Both the position numbers and the translations under genes were made by a program. Under the pieces are notes generated by a model. The model did not search any database, was not told the DNA's origin, and saw only the letters and a list, made by a program, of their open reading frames with translations. Below are positions 33,585-58,860 of a stretch of DNA of 64,000 bases, in pieces. Position 1 is the first letter of the stretch, and every line of letters starts with the position of its first letter. Origin of the DNA: Notamacropus eugenii (Eukaryota > Chordata > Mammalia > Diprotodontia > Macropodidae); assembly GCF_028372415.1 (NCBI RefSeq), contig NC_092875.1, positions 229,995,136-230,059,135 of the forward strand. Reading direction: 5' to 3'.

Positions 33585-34121
33585 GTCTCCAGTCAATGGC
33601 CACCACTCTGATTCAGGCTCTCATCACCTCTTGTGTGTTTGATAGTTATCTTCTCAATTGATGTCCCTGCTTCAGCTCTATCCTCTTCAAATCATCCTAC
33701 ACACAGTTGCCAGATCAATATTTCTATTGCACAGGTCTGATCATGTTTGTGTGTCCTGGAGTTCTTCCCTGCTAATGAGCTTTCTATCGCCAATGGTATT
33801 ATCTACAGACTCCTCTGTTTGACATTTTAAAGCCCTTTACAGTCTGTCTCAAACCCATTTTTCTAACTTTATTAAACATTACTTCCCTTCACATCTATGG
33901 CAATCCAGCTAAACTGGATATTGTTTCTTACCCACAACTCCATCTCTGGCCTTTGGGTCTCTGCAAAGGTTCTTTCTGAGATGCCTGAAACATTCTTTTG
34001 TTATGTTGGCTTCTTAGAACCCTGGCTTTCCTCAAAGCTCAGCTCAAATACCATGTTCTACAGGTAGAAAGCCTTTCCCAATTCCTCCTTCCATTCTTCT
34101 CCCAACCACTCCCTTTTTTTT

Positions 34122-34312
34122 TTTTAGCTGTGGTTTTATCAGAATAGGGAACTCCCAATGACGGAGTAGCCATGGCCAGTGCAGACCAGCACCTGCTTTA
34201 CAACTCTTACTCAGGGTCCCCTAGCCAGTATATATTAGAGGAAGGGCTTTAATCCAAGTGTTCTTGACTCCAAGGCCAATTCCATATTCACTATGCCACC
34301 ACACAGGAACCC
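34122..34312 (-). repeat. tRNA-derived SINE (ACCAATGAAATCACA type) inserted in L2
   Basis: GGTTTTATCAGAATAGGGAAC, GACCAGCACCTGCTTTACAAC, CCAGTATATATTAGAGG and CACTATGCCACC match the reverse of the 7906 element. Confidence 0.6.
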
Positions 34313-34448
34313 CACATGACCTTGTATTTATCTTTTCTCTATTTTGGTAGACGTGTGTGTGTGCATGTGTACATGTTGCCTCTTGGAATAGAATGTAAGT
34401 TCTTTAATGGCAGGGGTTTTTTAACGCATCTTTATATTTCCTTTGTAT

Positions 34449-34692
34449 GGGCACCTAGGTGGCTCAATGGATAGAACAATCAGGCCTGGAGTCAGGAAGG
34501 CTCATCTTCCTGAATTCAAATCTGGCCTCAGATAATGTGTGGTCCTTGGCAAATCACTTCACACTGTTTCCCTCAGTTTCTTCATCTATAAAATAAGCTG
34601 GAGAATAAAATGGCAAACCACTCTAGTATCTGCCTAAGAAAACCCCAAATGGAATCATGAAGAGTCATATAAGACTCAACAACAACAATAAA
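34449..34692 (+). repeat. MAR1-type SINE inserted in L2
   Basis: GGGCACCTAGGTGGCTCAAT head, GGCCTGGAGTCAGGAAGG, AAATGGCAAACCACTC and an ACAACAACAATAAA tail. Confidence 0.88.
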
Positions 34693-34879
34693 ACTACACT
34701 TTATATTCCCAATAGGCACAACGCCTAGAACACAGAACATGTACTTAATAAAAGTTTCTTGATTGGTTGTGAAGGGGAAAATAGATACAATAAATGCTTA
34801 TTACCCATAAAGCACAGTTACATAATAAGGTGTTTGGACCAAAAGTTACCAAATACACAAAACATCCTCAGTGTATAGA

Positions 34880-35082
34880 AATCATAGGTTTTAGATCTAG
34901 AAAGTACCTTCAGACATCACTGAGTTCAACTCTCTTATTTTACAATTGAAGAAATTTAAGCCCAGAGAGAGGAAGGGACTCTGAGTATACAGAGGCAGTA
35001 AATGGCACTTGACAATCTAAAATTTGAGCCCAGATAAGCTGACTGTAAATCTAGTGCTCTTGCCACTAAACCACAAGGTCCA
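34880..35082 (-). repeat. MIR-related SINE (reverse)
   Basis: AATCATAGGTTTTAGATCTAG start, TCTCTTATTTTACAATTGAAG and CAGTGCTCTTGCC-like end (here CTAGTGCTCTTGCC). Confidence 0.6.
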
Positions 35083-35449
35083 ATATACAAATCTTCCTAT
35101 GTACAAAAAGGTTACCTGTAGGCAAGTCCATCTTTTCACATTCTTTTTTACCCTCCCCCTCCTACTGCTTGATTGAGGGATCCAACCATCCCTCACTGGA
35201 CACCTTTTTGCCCCAGTCCCAGAGCCAGGAGCGAACAGGAAAGAGAGAGGGGAAATGAGGGCAAATACTGATGAAAAATCCCCCCCATGCTCTTACAGCT
35301 GCCAGTGCTAGTCTTAAAAGTGGCATTTCCATTTTCCCTTATTTCCTCTCTTAAGCCTTATTCTAATTCCTACTACCAAAACAAAACAAGACTAGACAAG
35401 CAGAAAATAACTACCAACCTTTATCACTGTGACAAGATAACTTCTTAAG
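35083..35449. other. Intergenic, no recognised feature
   Basis: No gene or repeat recognised. Confidence 0.5.
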
Positions 35450-35690
35450 TCACAGGATCACAGAATCTCCAAGTTAGAAGAGATAGACTTGAAGCTGGAC
35501 TTGAAGAAGTTTCTAAAGATACCAGATAAGTGATCTTCTAGAACTGGCTTGAAGACATGTGGTCAGTGAGAACCATTTCCTTCCAGGACAATTTATTCCA
35601 CTTTGAGATAAAATGCTACTTGTAGAAAGTTGTTTTCTTATATCCCACTGTTCCTATTTGTTCAGTGTTTTAAGGCCAATGGAACAATTA
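35450..35690 (-). mobile_element. L3/CR1-type LINE 3' end (reverse)
   Basis: GATCACAGAATCTCCAAG TTAG, GGCTTGAAGACATGTGGTC, TTATTCCACTTTGAG and TAGAAAGTTGTTTTC match the reversed CR1/L3 end. Confidence 0.5.
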
Positions 35691-35879
35691 TAAATGATCG
35701 TTCCCAAGACATCCAATCCAATACTTGGAGACAGCTATCATGAAGACACTGGAGATTGGTGAACAGTAGTTGCCCTTAACAGAAATGGTCATGGTTATTG
35801 GGAGTTTCTGAAGTAAGGGCAGAGTTGGACATAAAAAATCACGTGCTTACAGATGATTCTTGAGATTTGGTGACTAGAC

Positions 35880-35945
35880 AATAAGCATTTATTTTATTAA
35901 AGTGCTTACTCTTGTGCCAGGCACTATGACTAGTTGAGATAGTAA
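35880..35945 (-). mobile_element. L2 LINE tail (reverse)
   Basis: AATAAGCATTTATTTTATTAA then TGTGCCAGGCACTATGAC. Confidence 0.5.
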
Positions 35946-36054
35946 AGTGAGTAAAGTACAGGGAGAGAAGAGATAGCAGAAGAGATAAAGGCAGAACCAA
36001 TCTGAAGGTTTGGGGGAAAGAGACAAGGAAGAAACAGTTAAAGACAAAAGAGTA

Positions 36055-36195
36055 GAATCAGTATGATACAGTCGAAAGAACACTGACTTGGTATTTGGGA
36101 CATGTGTCTGAATCCTACCCCAGATATTCATTCATCCTTTAACCTCTTGGAGCCTTAGTTTCTTCATCTATAAAATGCTGGCAATATTTGGACTA
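36055..36195 (+). repeat. MIR-related SINE
   Basis: AACACTGACTTGGTATTTGG, TTAACCTCTTGGAGCC and CATCTATAAAATGCTGG. It runs directly into the (TC)n tract. Confidence 0.6.
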
Positions 36196-36199
<4 letters not shown>

Positions 36200-36279
<80 letters not shown>

Positions 36280-36284
36280 GTCTC
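36200..36284. repeat. (TC)n microsatellite
   Basis: An unbroken TC dinucleotide tract from 36200 to about 36275, then GTCTGTCTC. It is the longest simple repeat in the window. Confidence 0.98.
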
Positions 36285-36289
36285 AGAAG

Positions 36290-36960
36290 CAGATATCTGA
36301 ATTGGTCCATCCTGAAAAGCAATTTGGAATTATGCAAAAAATTACAAGCGATTAAAATAAAATAAATATAAAATACACTAAAGTATCTATTCCCTTTGAC
36401 CCAGAAATCTTACTGCTTTAACCCAAAGCAGCTAAAGACAGAGACTTCCTTTACTCTTAAGAACATTTTTTGGTATCCAAGAACTCAAAACCAAGTACAT
36501 ACCCATCAATAGGAAATGGCTAATCAGATTGGGATACATGAATGTAATGAAATATCACTCTGTAGCAGGAAAATGTGAAATTAATCATTCACAGAAGCTT
36601 GAAAAGACATGAAATGATTCAAAGTAAGCGGAGCCATGGAAGGAATGTATACAAAGATTGCAACAATGTAAACGGAAAGAACAGCAACAAAAAAATGAAA
36701 CTGAAAGCTATGTAGTTATAATGACCAAGGCTGGCTTTGAAGAAGAAACCTTTAAAATGTTCCTCCTATCTTTCCTTGCAAAGGAGGCGAGCTGCATGTG
36801 GAACATGGGATCTAATTTCAGAATGTTGCTATCCTGATTAATTTTGCTAAATCACTTTCCCCCTCTTTATTCCTTGTCACAAGGGATGGATTGATGCACA
36901 GGGTGGGAGGGGGAAGTAGGGAGAAAGAACATATTAAGAAACAAAAGTAAAAACAAAAGA
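36290..36960 (+). mobile_element. Old L1 3'-end fragment
   Basis: CCTTTGACCCAGAAATCTTAC, CATACCCATCAATAGG AAATGGC and TACATGAATGTAATGAAATA are diverged versions of the L1 end seen at 37605 and 39635. Confidence 0.55.
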
Positions 36961-37604
36961 TAATAAAACATTTTTAAATGAAGGAACAGTAAATCAACAC
37001 AAGTGGAACAGTACATACGTTGACTATAAGTGTAGAAAGGAGAAAAGGAACAAGACAGGGTCAAAGGTGGTGGAACCTGGGGCAGGTCTAGAACCCCAGA
37101 ACAAAAGCCTTTTCTTGTTTGTTCTTGAATACGTTTGGTCCTACCTTATTAAAGATTGAAAATTTAGAGTTAAAATTTTACCTCATGTTTTCAATGTTCA
37201 TTTGATAGTTATTGAAGGTTAAATATAGATTATTATTTTTTATTATTGATAATTTATTTTTAGGAAGGAATATAAATAACACTGAACCTGGGTTTTCCTG
37301 GGAAATACAGATGACTATTATTTTTTTCTATGAGCCCTAAGACCTACTATTATGTCCTCCATAGTCTTTCTGTATTCAGTCAATTCACCAACACGCAGCA
37401 AGCATTTGTTAATTGCCAGTACATACCAGACACAATTTCCCCTGGATAAAATGCTAAATAAATCAGCTTCTTTATCCTGAACTTACCATGAAAGAAATCT
37501 CAAAACACAATTGAATGCCTTTAAACACACTCTTATGTTGGGTCAATATTGAAGGTAATTTATTTTTAAAAAATATGGAGATGCTGTAGTCAAAAAGCTC
37601 TCAC
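36961..37604. other. Intergenic; one L2 tail remnant
   Basis: TCAATTCACCAACACGCAGC and AAGCATTTGTTAATTGCC (37375-37437) look like a reversed L2 tail. Otherwise nothing recognised. Confidence 0.4.
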
Positions 37605-38352
37605 ATGAACTGATCCAACCATTCTGGAGAACAATCTGAAACTATGCCCAAAGAGCTATAAAACTGTACATACCCTTTGGTCCGGCAAAAACACTACTAG
37701 GTCTGTATCCCAAAGAGATCATGAAAAGGGAAAAGACTCACAAGTAAAAAAAATATTTACATATATCTTTTTGTGGTGACAAAGAATTGAAATTTGAGGG
37801 GATGCCCATCAATTGGGGGAATGGCTGAACAAGTTGTGGTATATGAATGTAATGGAATGCTATTGTACTATAATAAATGATGAACAGGCAGATTTCAGAA
37901 AAATTTGGAAAGGCTTACATGAACTGATGCTGAGTGAGGTAAGCAGAACAAGAACATTGTACACAGTAACAGCAACATTGTATGATGATCAGCTTTGATA
38001 GACTTAGCTCTTCTCAGCAATACAATGATCTATGACAATCCAAAAGATTTCATGATGGAAAATGTTATGTACAGTCAGAGAAAGAACTATGGAGTCTGAA
38101 TGCAGATCAAAGCATACATTTGTTTCTCCCTCTTTTTTTTTGTTTTCTCTTTCTAATGGTTTTTCCTTTTGTTTTGATTCTTCTTTCACAACATGACTAA
38201 TGTGGAAATATGTTTAATATGATGGTACATGTATAGCCTATATCAGATTGCTTGTCATCTTGGGGAAGGGAGAAAAAATTTGAAACTCAAAATCTTATAA
38301 AAGTGAATGTTGAAAACTATCTTCACATGTAATCAGAAAAATAAAATACTAT
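37605..38352 (+). mobile_element. 5'-truncated L1, ORF2 end and 3' UTR
   Basis: GATCCAACCATTCTGGAGAAC, CCCATCAATTGGGGGAATGG, CATGAACTGATGCTGAGTGAG and CACAACATGACTAATGTGG, ending in an AATAAAATAC tail. This is a marsupial-type L1 3' end. Confidence 0.8.
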
Positions 38353-39634
38353 TAAGTGGGAAAAATAAAATCATGTTACCTTTTCACTAACCACCTGTAA
38401 AAGTACTGGGTCAATGCAGTTATTTTTAAGTCTGAGTACACAGCTAAAATTCAACATTTAATTGCATGCATATATGTGTGTGTATATGTATACATACATA
38501 TATACATACATACATAAATGTATATATACCCATCAGAATTGCATTCTAAAGTTGTTTAATTTAGGCACTCATCCCATCAGCACCTTCAGGTATTATGACC
38601 TAATAATCTCTACTGCTCAGATTTTGTTTCATGCATAACTCTTAAAGATCACAATCATCAACTTTCTGAAATTGTGTTCCATTTCTCGTATTTCGTTGCT
38701 GAGTTACCATATATGTCTCTTCCTCTCTGAATCACTGATCTCAATTTGTATTTGTAAATACAATTAGTAAATTTGTAAATCAACATCTAGAAACTCTGGA
38801 AACTATAATTAAGGCTGCTATGTAAATACACAAAATATTTTTTAGGTTGCTGAACTAATATATTTTTGGTTGTCAATATAAAGGCAGTACTTAATATGGC
38901 CACAAAAGTTAGATTAGGATTCATATACCAAATAAGGTGGAATATTTAAAATGCAACTAAACTAGCAGTTGACATTATATTTACTTCAATTTGAGGACAA
39001 TATGGTCAATGATGAGATTCTATGTTATTATGTAGCTATTAATGATTAAATTAAAACTTATCCTTTCCAGTAAGAGGCTAATATAATTTGATTATTTATT
39101 CATCATCTATCTAAATGCGCATTATGTACCCAAAAAAGTTGGAAATCTAATCCATGCTCTTGAGCAGCTAACAATTTAGCTGCTACATAGTCTCTTTCCT
39201 CATGGAATTTACAGGGAACAGAGCCATAGAACAGACAAAAGAAAACTACCTAAACTCTGATTAGAGATGATACTTAAATTTCCTAAACTATTCCATTTAG
39301 CTGTAATTCCCCAGGCCTTACTCAGAGTTATCCTCCGAGAAATTTTGGACACAAAGTCTAAGGTTTCAATATGGCCAATAAGGTCCAAATAGGATTCCAA
39401 ATAAATTCATTCCTTCTAATTGAAATTCAAAACTGTTCACCATACAGAAAATGATATGGAAGATTTCATTAGCTGTAATTCACATCTAAGCCAGAGCACA
39501 GTGGTAGTTTTACTATATGAAGCTCAGCAATGGGTTATACCCTATCAACTGTTCTTTGATTTTCAATAACTTCAAATTTTAGGGGGTACAGTTATTCCTT
39601 GTGGATACTTCATTAAAAAATACCATTTTACTGG
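38353..39634. other. Intergenic with a short TA/TG microsatellite
   Basis: TATG/CATA units at 38465-38528; no gene or transposon recognised elsewhere. Confidence 0.5.
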
Positions 39635-40612
39635 TTAAAAGATATGAACAGGCAGTTTGCAGAGGAAGAAATTAAAGATATCTATAGTCATATGAAAAAA
39701 TGTTCTAAATCACCACTGATTTATTGATGCAAACCAAAACAACTCTGAGGTATCACATACATCACACCTATCAGATTGACTAACATAACAAAACAGAAAA
39801 ATAATAAATGTTAGATAAGATGTGGAAGAGTTGGAACACTAATTCATTGTTGATGGAGCTGTGATCTGATCCAACCATTGTGGAGAGCAATTTGAAACTA
39901 TGCCCAAAGGGATATAAAAATGTGCTTACCCTTTGACTCAGCAATATCACTTCTAGGGCTATATCCCAAAGAGATCATAAAAATGGGGAAAGGACCCACA
40001 AGCACAAAAATATTTACAGCAGCTCTTTTTGTGGTGGCCAAGAACTGGACATAGAGGGGATGCCCATCAATTGGGGAATTGCTGAACAAGTTCTGATATA
40101 TGAATGTAATAGAATACTATTGTGCTATAACAAATGAGAAATAGACAGACTTCAGAAAAACATGGAAAGACTTATATGAACTGATGTTGAGTAAAATGAG
40201 CAGAACCAGGAGAACATTATACACAGTAACAGCCATAGTGGGTGGGGACTGTTTCTGATAGACTAAGCCCTTCATAGCAATGCAAGGACCTAAAACATTC
40301 CCAAAGGATTCTTGATGCAAAATGCCATCTACATCCAGAGAAATAACTATGAAATTGGAATGCAGAATGAAGCAGACTATTTTCTCTTGTGTTATGTTTA
40401 GGTTTGGTTTTTCTCATGGTTTTTCTCATTCGTCTCAATTCTTCTATGCAACATGACTAATGTGAAAATGTGCTTAATATGAATGTATATGTAGAATTCA
40501 TATAAGACTGCATGCTATCTTGGGGAGGGAGCTGAAAGGGAGGGGGAGAAAATTTAAAACATATGGAAGTGATTGTTGAAAAATTGAAAACAAATAATAA
40601 AAATAAGGAAAG
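39635..40612 (+). mobile_element. 5'-truncated L1, longer copy
   Basis: It starts in ORF2 (AAAGATATGAACAGGCAG, CACACCTATCAGATTGAC, GTGGAAGAGTTGGAACAC). It then repeats the order of the 37605 copy (GATCCAACCATTGTGG, CCCATCAATTGGGGAATTGC, CAACATGACTAATG) and ends in an A-rich tail. Frames are broken. Confidence 0.82.
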
Positions 40613-41284
40613 GAAAAAAATGCTGTTTTACTACAAGCAGAAAAAATTTTTAATTAAAAACTTAAGAATGATTTACTAGACTGAAGGGATATTTTACATT
40701 AGGTTATGAATGCCACCCCTTCTACCAATCTACATCTTACCCTCTTTCTCACTACCTGGCATAAAATGGTTCATCTATTCCACATTTCTCCTCCTTAGGA
40801 GCTCCTTAGCATTCATTACTTTGCTTAAATTCTAATTTATGACCATTCATATGTTGTTCTTAAAAAAGTTAACTGATTGTGCTGTGTCTTTTCTATATTC
40901 CCACTTAAAGTTTTCAGATAGCAAAATTAATGTCCAATTTCTTGTATACTTCTTGTGATGTCTAAAAACAGCGCTATGTATAGAAGTTCTCAAAGAGCAG
41001 CCACAAATGGGTCAATGTAGACTAGGAGGAGGTTTCTACTTAAGCAGAAGGCACTGAGATCTGTGGATGGACTTTTCTTTTCATTGTGGGTTGACATTTT
41101 TTTCACTGACTTAGATCAGGCATAGATGGAAAGCTTACCAAATTTTAAGGTAAGAAAAAAGTGAGAAGATCCCCAAAGATCTGGGCAGTCTAAAACTTTG
41201 GACTGAATCTCTGAATCTAAAAAGATAAAACTGAATAAAGACAGAGGTATAGACTTGTACTTAGGCTTAAAAAAAAATGCCAAA
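40613..41284. other. Intergenic, no recognised feature
   Basis: No gene or repeat recognised. Confidence 0.45.
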
Positions 41285-41745
41285 TTCATAAGCATAATAT
41301 GGGGGAGGCATGACTAAGATAAAAACTCATCAGAAAAAGAACCGGAGTTTTAGCAGACTGAAAAGTCAAAATTTGGCAAGAGTGTGATGTGGTAGCCAGG
41401 AAAGTGAATGTAATTATATCCCACAATAAGAAAGGTACAAGTTCCAAGCCTAGGAACATAATGGCCCTGGCCAGAGCACATCTGAATTATGTTCCATTTA
41501 GGGAGCCACATTTTAGGAAGGATGCTGATAATTGGAGATCATGTGGAAGAGGTAAACATGTGTGTGTATATATACACTCTCATACACACACGTGCCATAT
41601 AAAGGTTTGGCTGTTAGCCCAGAGACAGGAAGACTTAAATGAAGCCAGGATAGCTGCCTTTTAAGTATTTCAAGGACTGTCATGGAGAAAAAGAATTAGA
41701 TTTGTTCTAATTGGCCTCAGAGGGCAAAACCAGGTGCAAAGGATG
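41285..41745 (+). mobile_element. L3/CR1-type LINE fragment
   Basis: ATATGGGGGAGGCATGACTAAG, GTGATGTGGTAGCCAGG, TTTAGGGAGCCACATTTTAGG and TTTCAAGGACTGTCATGG match the L3/CR1 3' region. A TG/CA run at about 41558-41592 interrupts it. Confidence 0.6.
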
Positions 41746-42055
41746 GCGTAATAATGATACTAATAGATTATTAGTATTTTACATATATAAGGCTTTCAGG
41801 TTTATAAAATACACACATATGAATATACATATATAATACATATATGTGTGTATATGCATATACACATACATAAACATACATCTAAAATATCTCACGTAAT
41901 CCTTGCCACAGGCAGATGCTATTATTCTTCCCATCTTACAAATAAGACAACTGAACCTCAGAGAGTCTGACTAACTTTCCCAGGGTCAAAGAGTTAATTA
42001 CTGTCTACGGTAGGATTCAAACCTTGGTCCATCAAAATCACTTCTATGTTTTTGA
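41746..42055 (-). repeat. MIR SINE (reverse) split by a TA/TG microsatellite
   Basis: TTATTAGTATTTTACATATAT AAGG, then 41812-41885 of CACATA/TATATG units, then GATGCTATTATTCTTCCC, AACTTTCCCAGGGTCAAAG and AGGATTCAAACCTTGG. Confidence 0.6.
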
Positions 42056-42154
42056 AACATGTTCTATGTTCTATATTGTTGGGGGGGATTTGGGGAGGAC
42101 CCCATGTACCTCAGACAGAAATATATGTGTCTATATTCTATGTTTTGAAAGAAA

Positions 42155-42690
42155 CACGACACCCAAACCGGTGACACATGCCTGTAATCTCAGCCACTAA
42201 GAAGGCTGAGGCTGGCAGATCTCTTGAGTTTGAGAGTTCTGCACTACAGAGGCTATGCTTACTGGGTATCTGCACTAAATTTGTTATTGCTATGGTAAGC
42301 CTAGGGTGCCTAGAGAGAAACCAGGGCAGCTAAGTGGCACAGTGTATAGAGTGCTGGGCCTGGAATCAGAAAGACCTGAGTTCAATTCTGGCCTGAGACA
42401 CTTAGTAGCTGTGTGACCCTATGCAAGTCACTTAACCAAATTTATCTCAGTGTCCTCATCTGTAAAGTGATCTGGAGAAGCAAATGGCAAACCACTCCAG
42501 CATCTTTGCCAAAAAAACCCCAAATGGGGTCCTGAAGGGTCAGATATAACAAACAACTACCAACAAAAAGAGAGGCCAAGTGGCCCAAGACTGGAAAAAA
42601 GAGCAAGTCAAAGCTCCTGTAGTGGGATCAGGCCCATGAGAAACCCCCTGAACTTTCAGCTCGGAAAGATGGGGAAACCTCATCTTTTTA
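42155..42690 (+). pseudogene. 7SL RNA (SRP RNA) retropseudogene, split by a SINE
   Basis: The left part (42155-42322) has the 7SL order CATGCCTGTAATCTCAGCCAC, AGGCTGAGGCTGGCAGATC, TTGAGTTTGAGAGTTCTG, GCTATGCTTACTGGGTATC and ATGGTAAGCC. A MAR1 SINE follows. The right part (42569-42690) resumes with GGCCCAAGACTGGAAAAAAG, AGCAAGTCAAAGCTCCTG, TAGTGGGATCAGGCCCATGAG and GGGGAAACCTCATCTTTTT, then an A-run. Both Alu- and S-domain portions are present, so it derives from whole 7SL RNA, not a dimeric Alu. CpG sites have decayed, so it is not functional. Confidence 0.75.
42323..42568 (+). repeat. MAR1-type SINE inside the 7SL pseudogene
   Basis: AGGGCAGCTAAGTGGCACAG head, GGGCCTGGAATCAGAAAGAC, TGGCAAACCACTCCAGC and an RTE-like GGGTCAGATATAACAAAC tail. 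Flanks AGAGAGAAACC (42312-42322) and AGAGAGGCCAA (42567-42579) may be the decayed target duplication. Confidence 0.88.
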
Positions 42691-42694
42691 AAAA

Positions 42695-42802
42695 AAAATG
42701 AGAGAGAGACAAAGAGAGAAAAAAAGAGAAAGACAGAGAGGCAGAGAAATAGAGACAGAGACAGACGCAGACAGAAAGAGACAGACACAGAGACAGACAT
42801 AC
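42695..42802. repeat. GA/CAGA-rich simple repeat
   Basis: Purine-rich GAGAGAGACA, CAGAGACAGA units directly after the A-tail of the 7SL pseudogene. Confidence 0.9.
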
Positions 42803-43184
42803 CACAGAGAAAACACCATATACTTAAAGCAAGGAATATGTGAGCAAAATATTCTATTTCTCCTTAAAGTAGCTCAAACAACTTAGTTGGTCATATTAGT
42901 TACAATAAATGTAAATTAGGAAAATATATTCCCATTCCTATTTCCAAATACTAGTTTAAAATAAGAATTTGTTATTCAAGTTATGAATGATGTAATTATT
43001 GCCAAGAGTAGACCTACCTCTTCAATTCCCTCTAAATCCTGCTTTTAGGAAGAGGCAATGAAATCAACTAGGCAGGGCTGCTGTATGTGCATCATGATGC
43101 AGGTTCATAGAAGCACAGTGTATTGACAGATAGATGTGTGCCATCTAAGGGATGCAGAGACCTTACAATAACACAACCCATCTG

Positions 43185-43995
43185 CAGCAATGTTCAATTG
43201 TGCTTTATTAATGCTCCCTTAGTCCAAGTGATCTTAACTTGGAGTCTGTAAACTTAAAAAAAAAATTTTTTTTGAGAAATGTATTTCAAAATTTTTTTTG
43301 AGAAATGTATTTCAAATATTTTATTTGATGCATTAAAAACATTCTTCTGAGAAGGGTTCCACAGGCTTCATCAGCCTGCCAAAATGGTCTGTGACACAGC
43401 AAAATTAAAATCCTCTGTTCTCAACCATGAAAATAACTTTTTTTCTCAGTCAAGGGAAGCATTTCTGTCTATGATGGCAGTGAATTATAAAGATCTAAAT
43501 GGATGCTTTAATAAACTATTGTATTACAATGTCAGGAAATTATATTCTTTCTCACTTTCTAACTTTGGGAATAACAGAGAATATGTCTTTTTTGGCCATA
43601 GTTTTTGAAATCTTAATTTCAACTTCATAGCTAATATTATTACTAATATCATTTCCAGCCTCTGGGGAAAAATAAAAGATCAAAGATTTACATTTACTCA
43701 CTTAGTGAAAAAGGTTAATTTTTCTCAGAAAACAAAATGACCCTCCCTGCAACCCTTACCAAAAGCCATCGTATGGTTAATTCACAGCCTCTTTTGTAAT
43801 TAATTTCCTAATTCAACTCACAATCGTTTTCTAATGGTCTGATGAACCAAGGAGAGTCCAAAACTGCCTATCAGTCTAAGATAGTACTAGGCAGGGGAAA
43901 ACCCCACCCTCGCCCTATCTAGGCTTTGGCATGTTCCACACTGCCTTGGTGTCCTGAGGTGGCTGCTGCTGCTGCTGTGGATGTTGCAAGCTCTG
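43185..43995 (-). other. PRELID3A: PRELID3A 3' UTR with candidate poly(A) signals
   Basis: On the minus strand an AATAAA occupies 43209-43204, followed by a GT-rich GGGTTGTGTTATTG element at about 43160-43175. A second AATAAA is at 43325-43320. The UTR starts with a short CAG/GCT run (about 43965-43977), and its distal part derives from an old interspersed repeat. Confidence 0.5.
43195..43420 (-). repeat. Ancient mammalian interspersed repeat in the PRELID3A 3' UTR region
   Basis: Read on the minus strand, it has the familiar order GTGTCACAGACC, TTGGCAGGCTGATGAAGCC, AACCCTTCTCAGAA, a TTTTTAATGCAT segment and TTTACAGACTCCAAGTTAAG. This matches a common old mammalian repeat that I recognise but cannot name. 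It contributes both candidate AATAAA motifs and contains a 26-bp tandem duplication. Confidence 0.5.
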
Positions 43996-58554
<14,559 letters not shown>

Positions 58555-58629
58555 TTACATGTAAGTATGCTTGGACTACTGATATACTCAACTCCCAAAT
58601 CAAACCTAGAGATAGGGGTAGAAATAACA

Positions 58630-58860
58630 GCTTAATGGTTTGCAAAGTGCTTTACAAATATTATTTCATTTGATCTTCATAACAACACTGCAAGGTAGGT
58701 GCTATTATTATCCCCACTTTACAGATGATAAAACTGAGGCATACTGGTTAAGTGACTTGCCTCAGGTCACACAGCTAGTAAATGTTTGAGGTTGCATTTG
58801 AACTCAGGTCACTTTGACTCCAAGTCCAGCATTTTTTCCTCTGTGCCATCCAGCTGACAA
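58630..58860 (-). repeat. MIR SINE (reverse)
   Basis: GGTTTGCAAAGTGCTTTAC, GGTAGGTGCTATTATTATCC, AAGTGACTTGCCTCAGGTC and GTGCCATCCAGCTG form a full-length copy. Confidence 0.85.

Larger units (their letters stand above)
33585..34775 (+). mobile_element. L2 LINE 3' half carrying two inserted SINEs
   Basis: Host pieces are 33585-34121, about 34313-34448 and 34693-34775. They hold CTCAAAGCTCAGCTCAAATA, GAATGTAAGTTCTTTAATGG and the end ATGTACTTAATAAAAG. The pieces collate into one L2 3' end when the two SINEs are removed. Confidence 0.75.

Noticed and set aside
42540..42886. Overlapping ORFs of Arg/Glu- or Ser/Leu-rich repeats
   Set aside because: Products of a GA-rich simple repeat after the 7SL pseudogene.
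43964..43977. (GCT)5 run as a trinucleotide expansion
   Set aside because: Only about five units, in untranslated sequence; too short to call.
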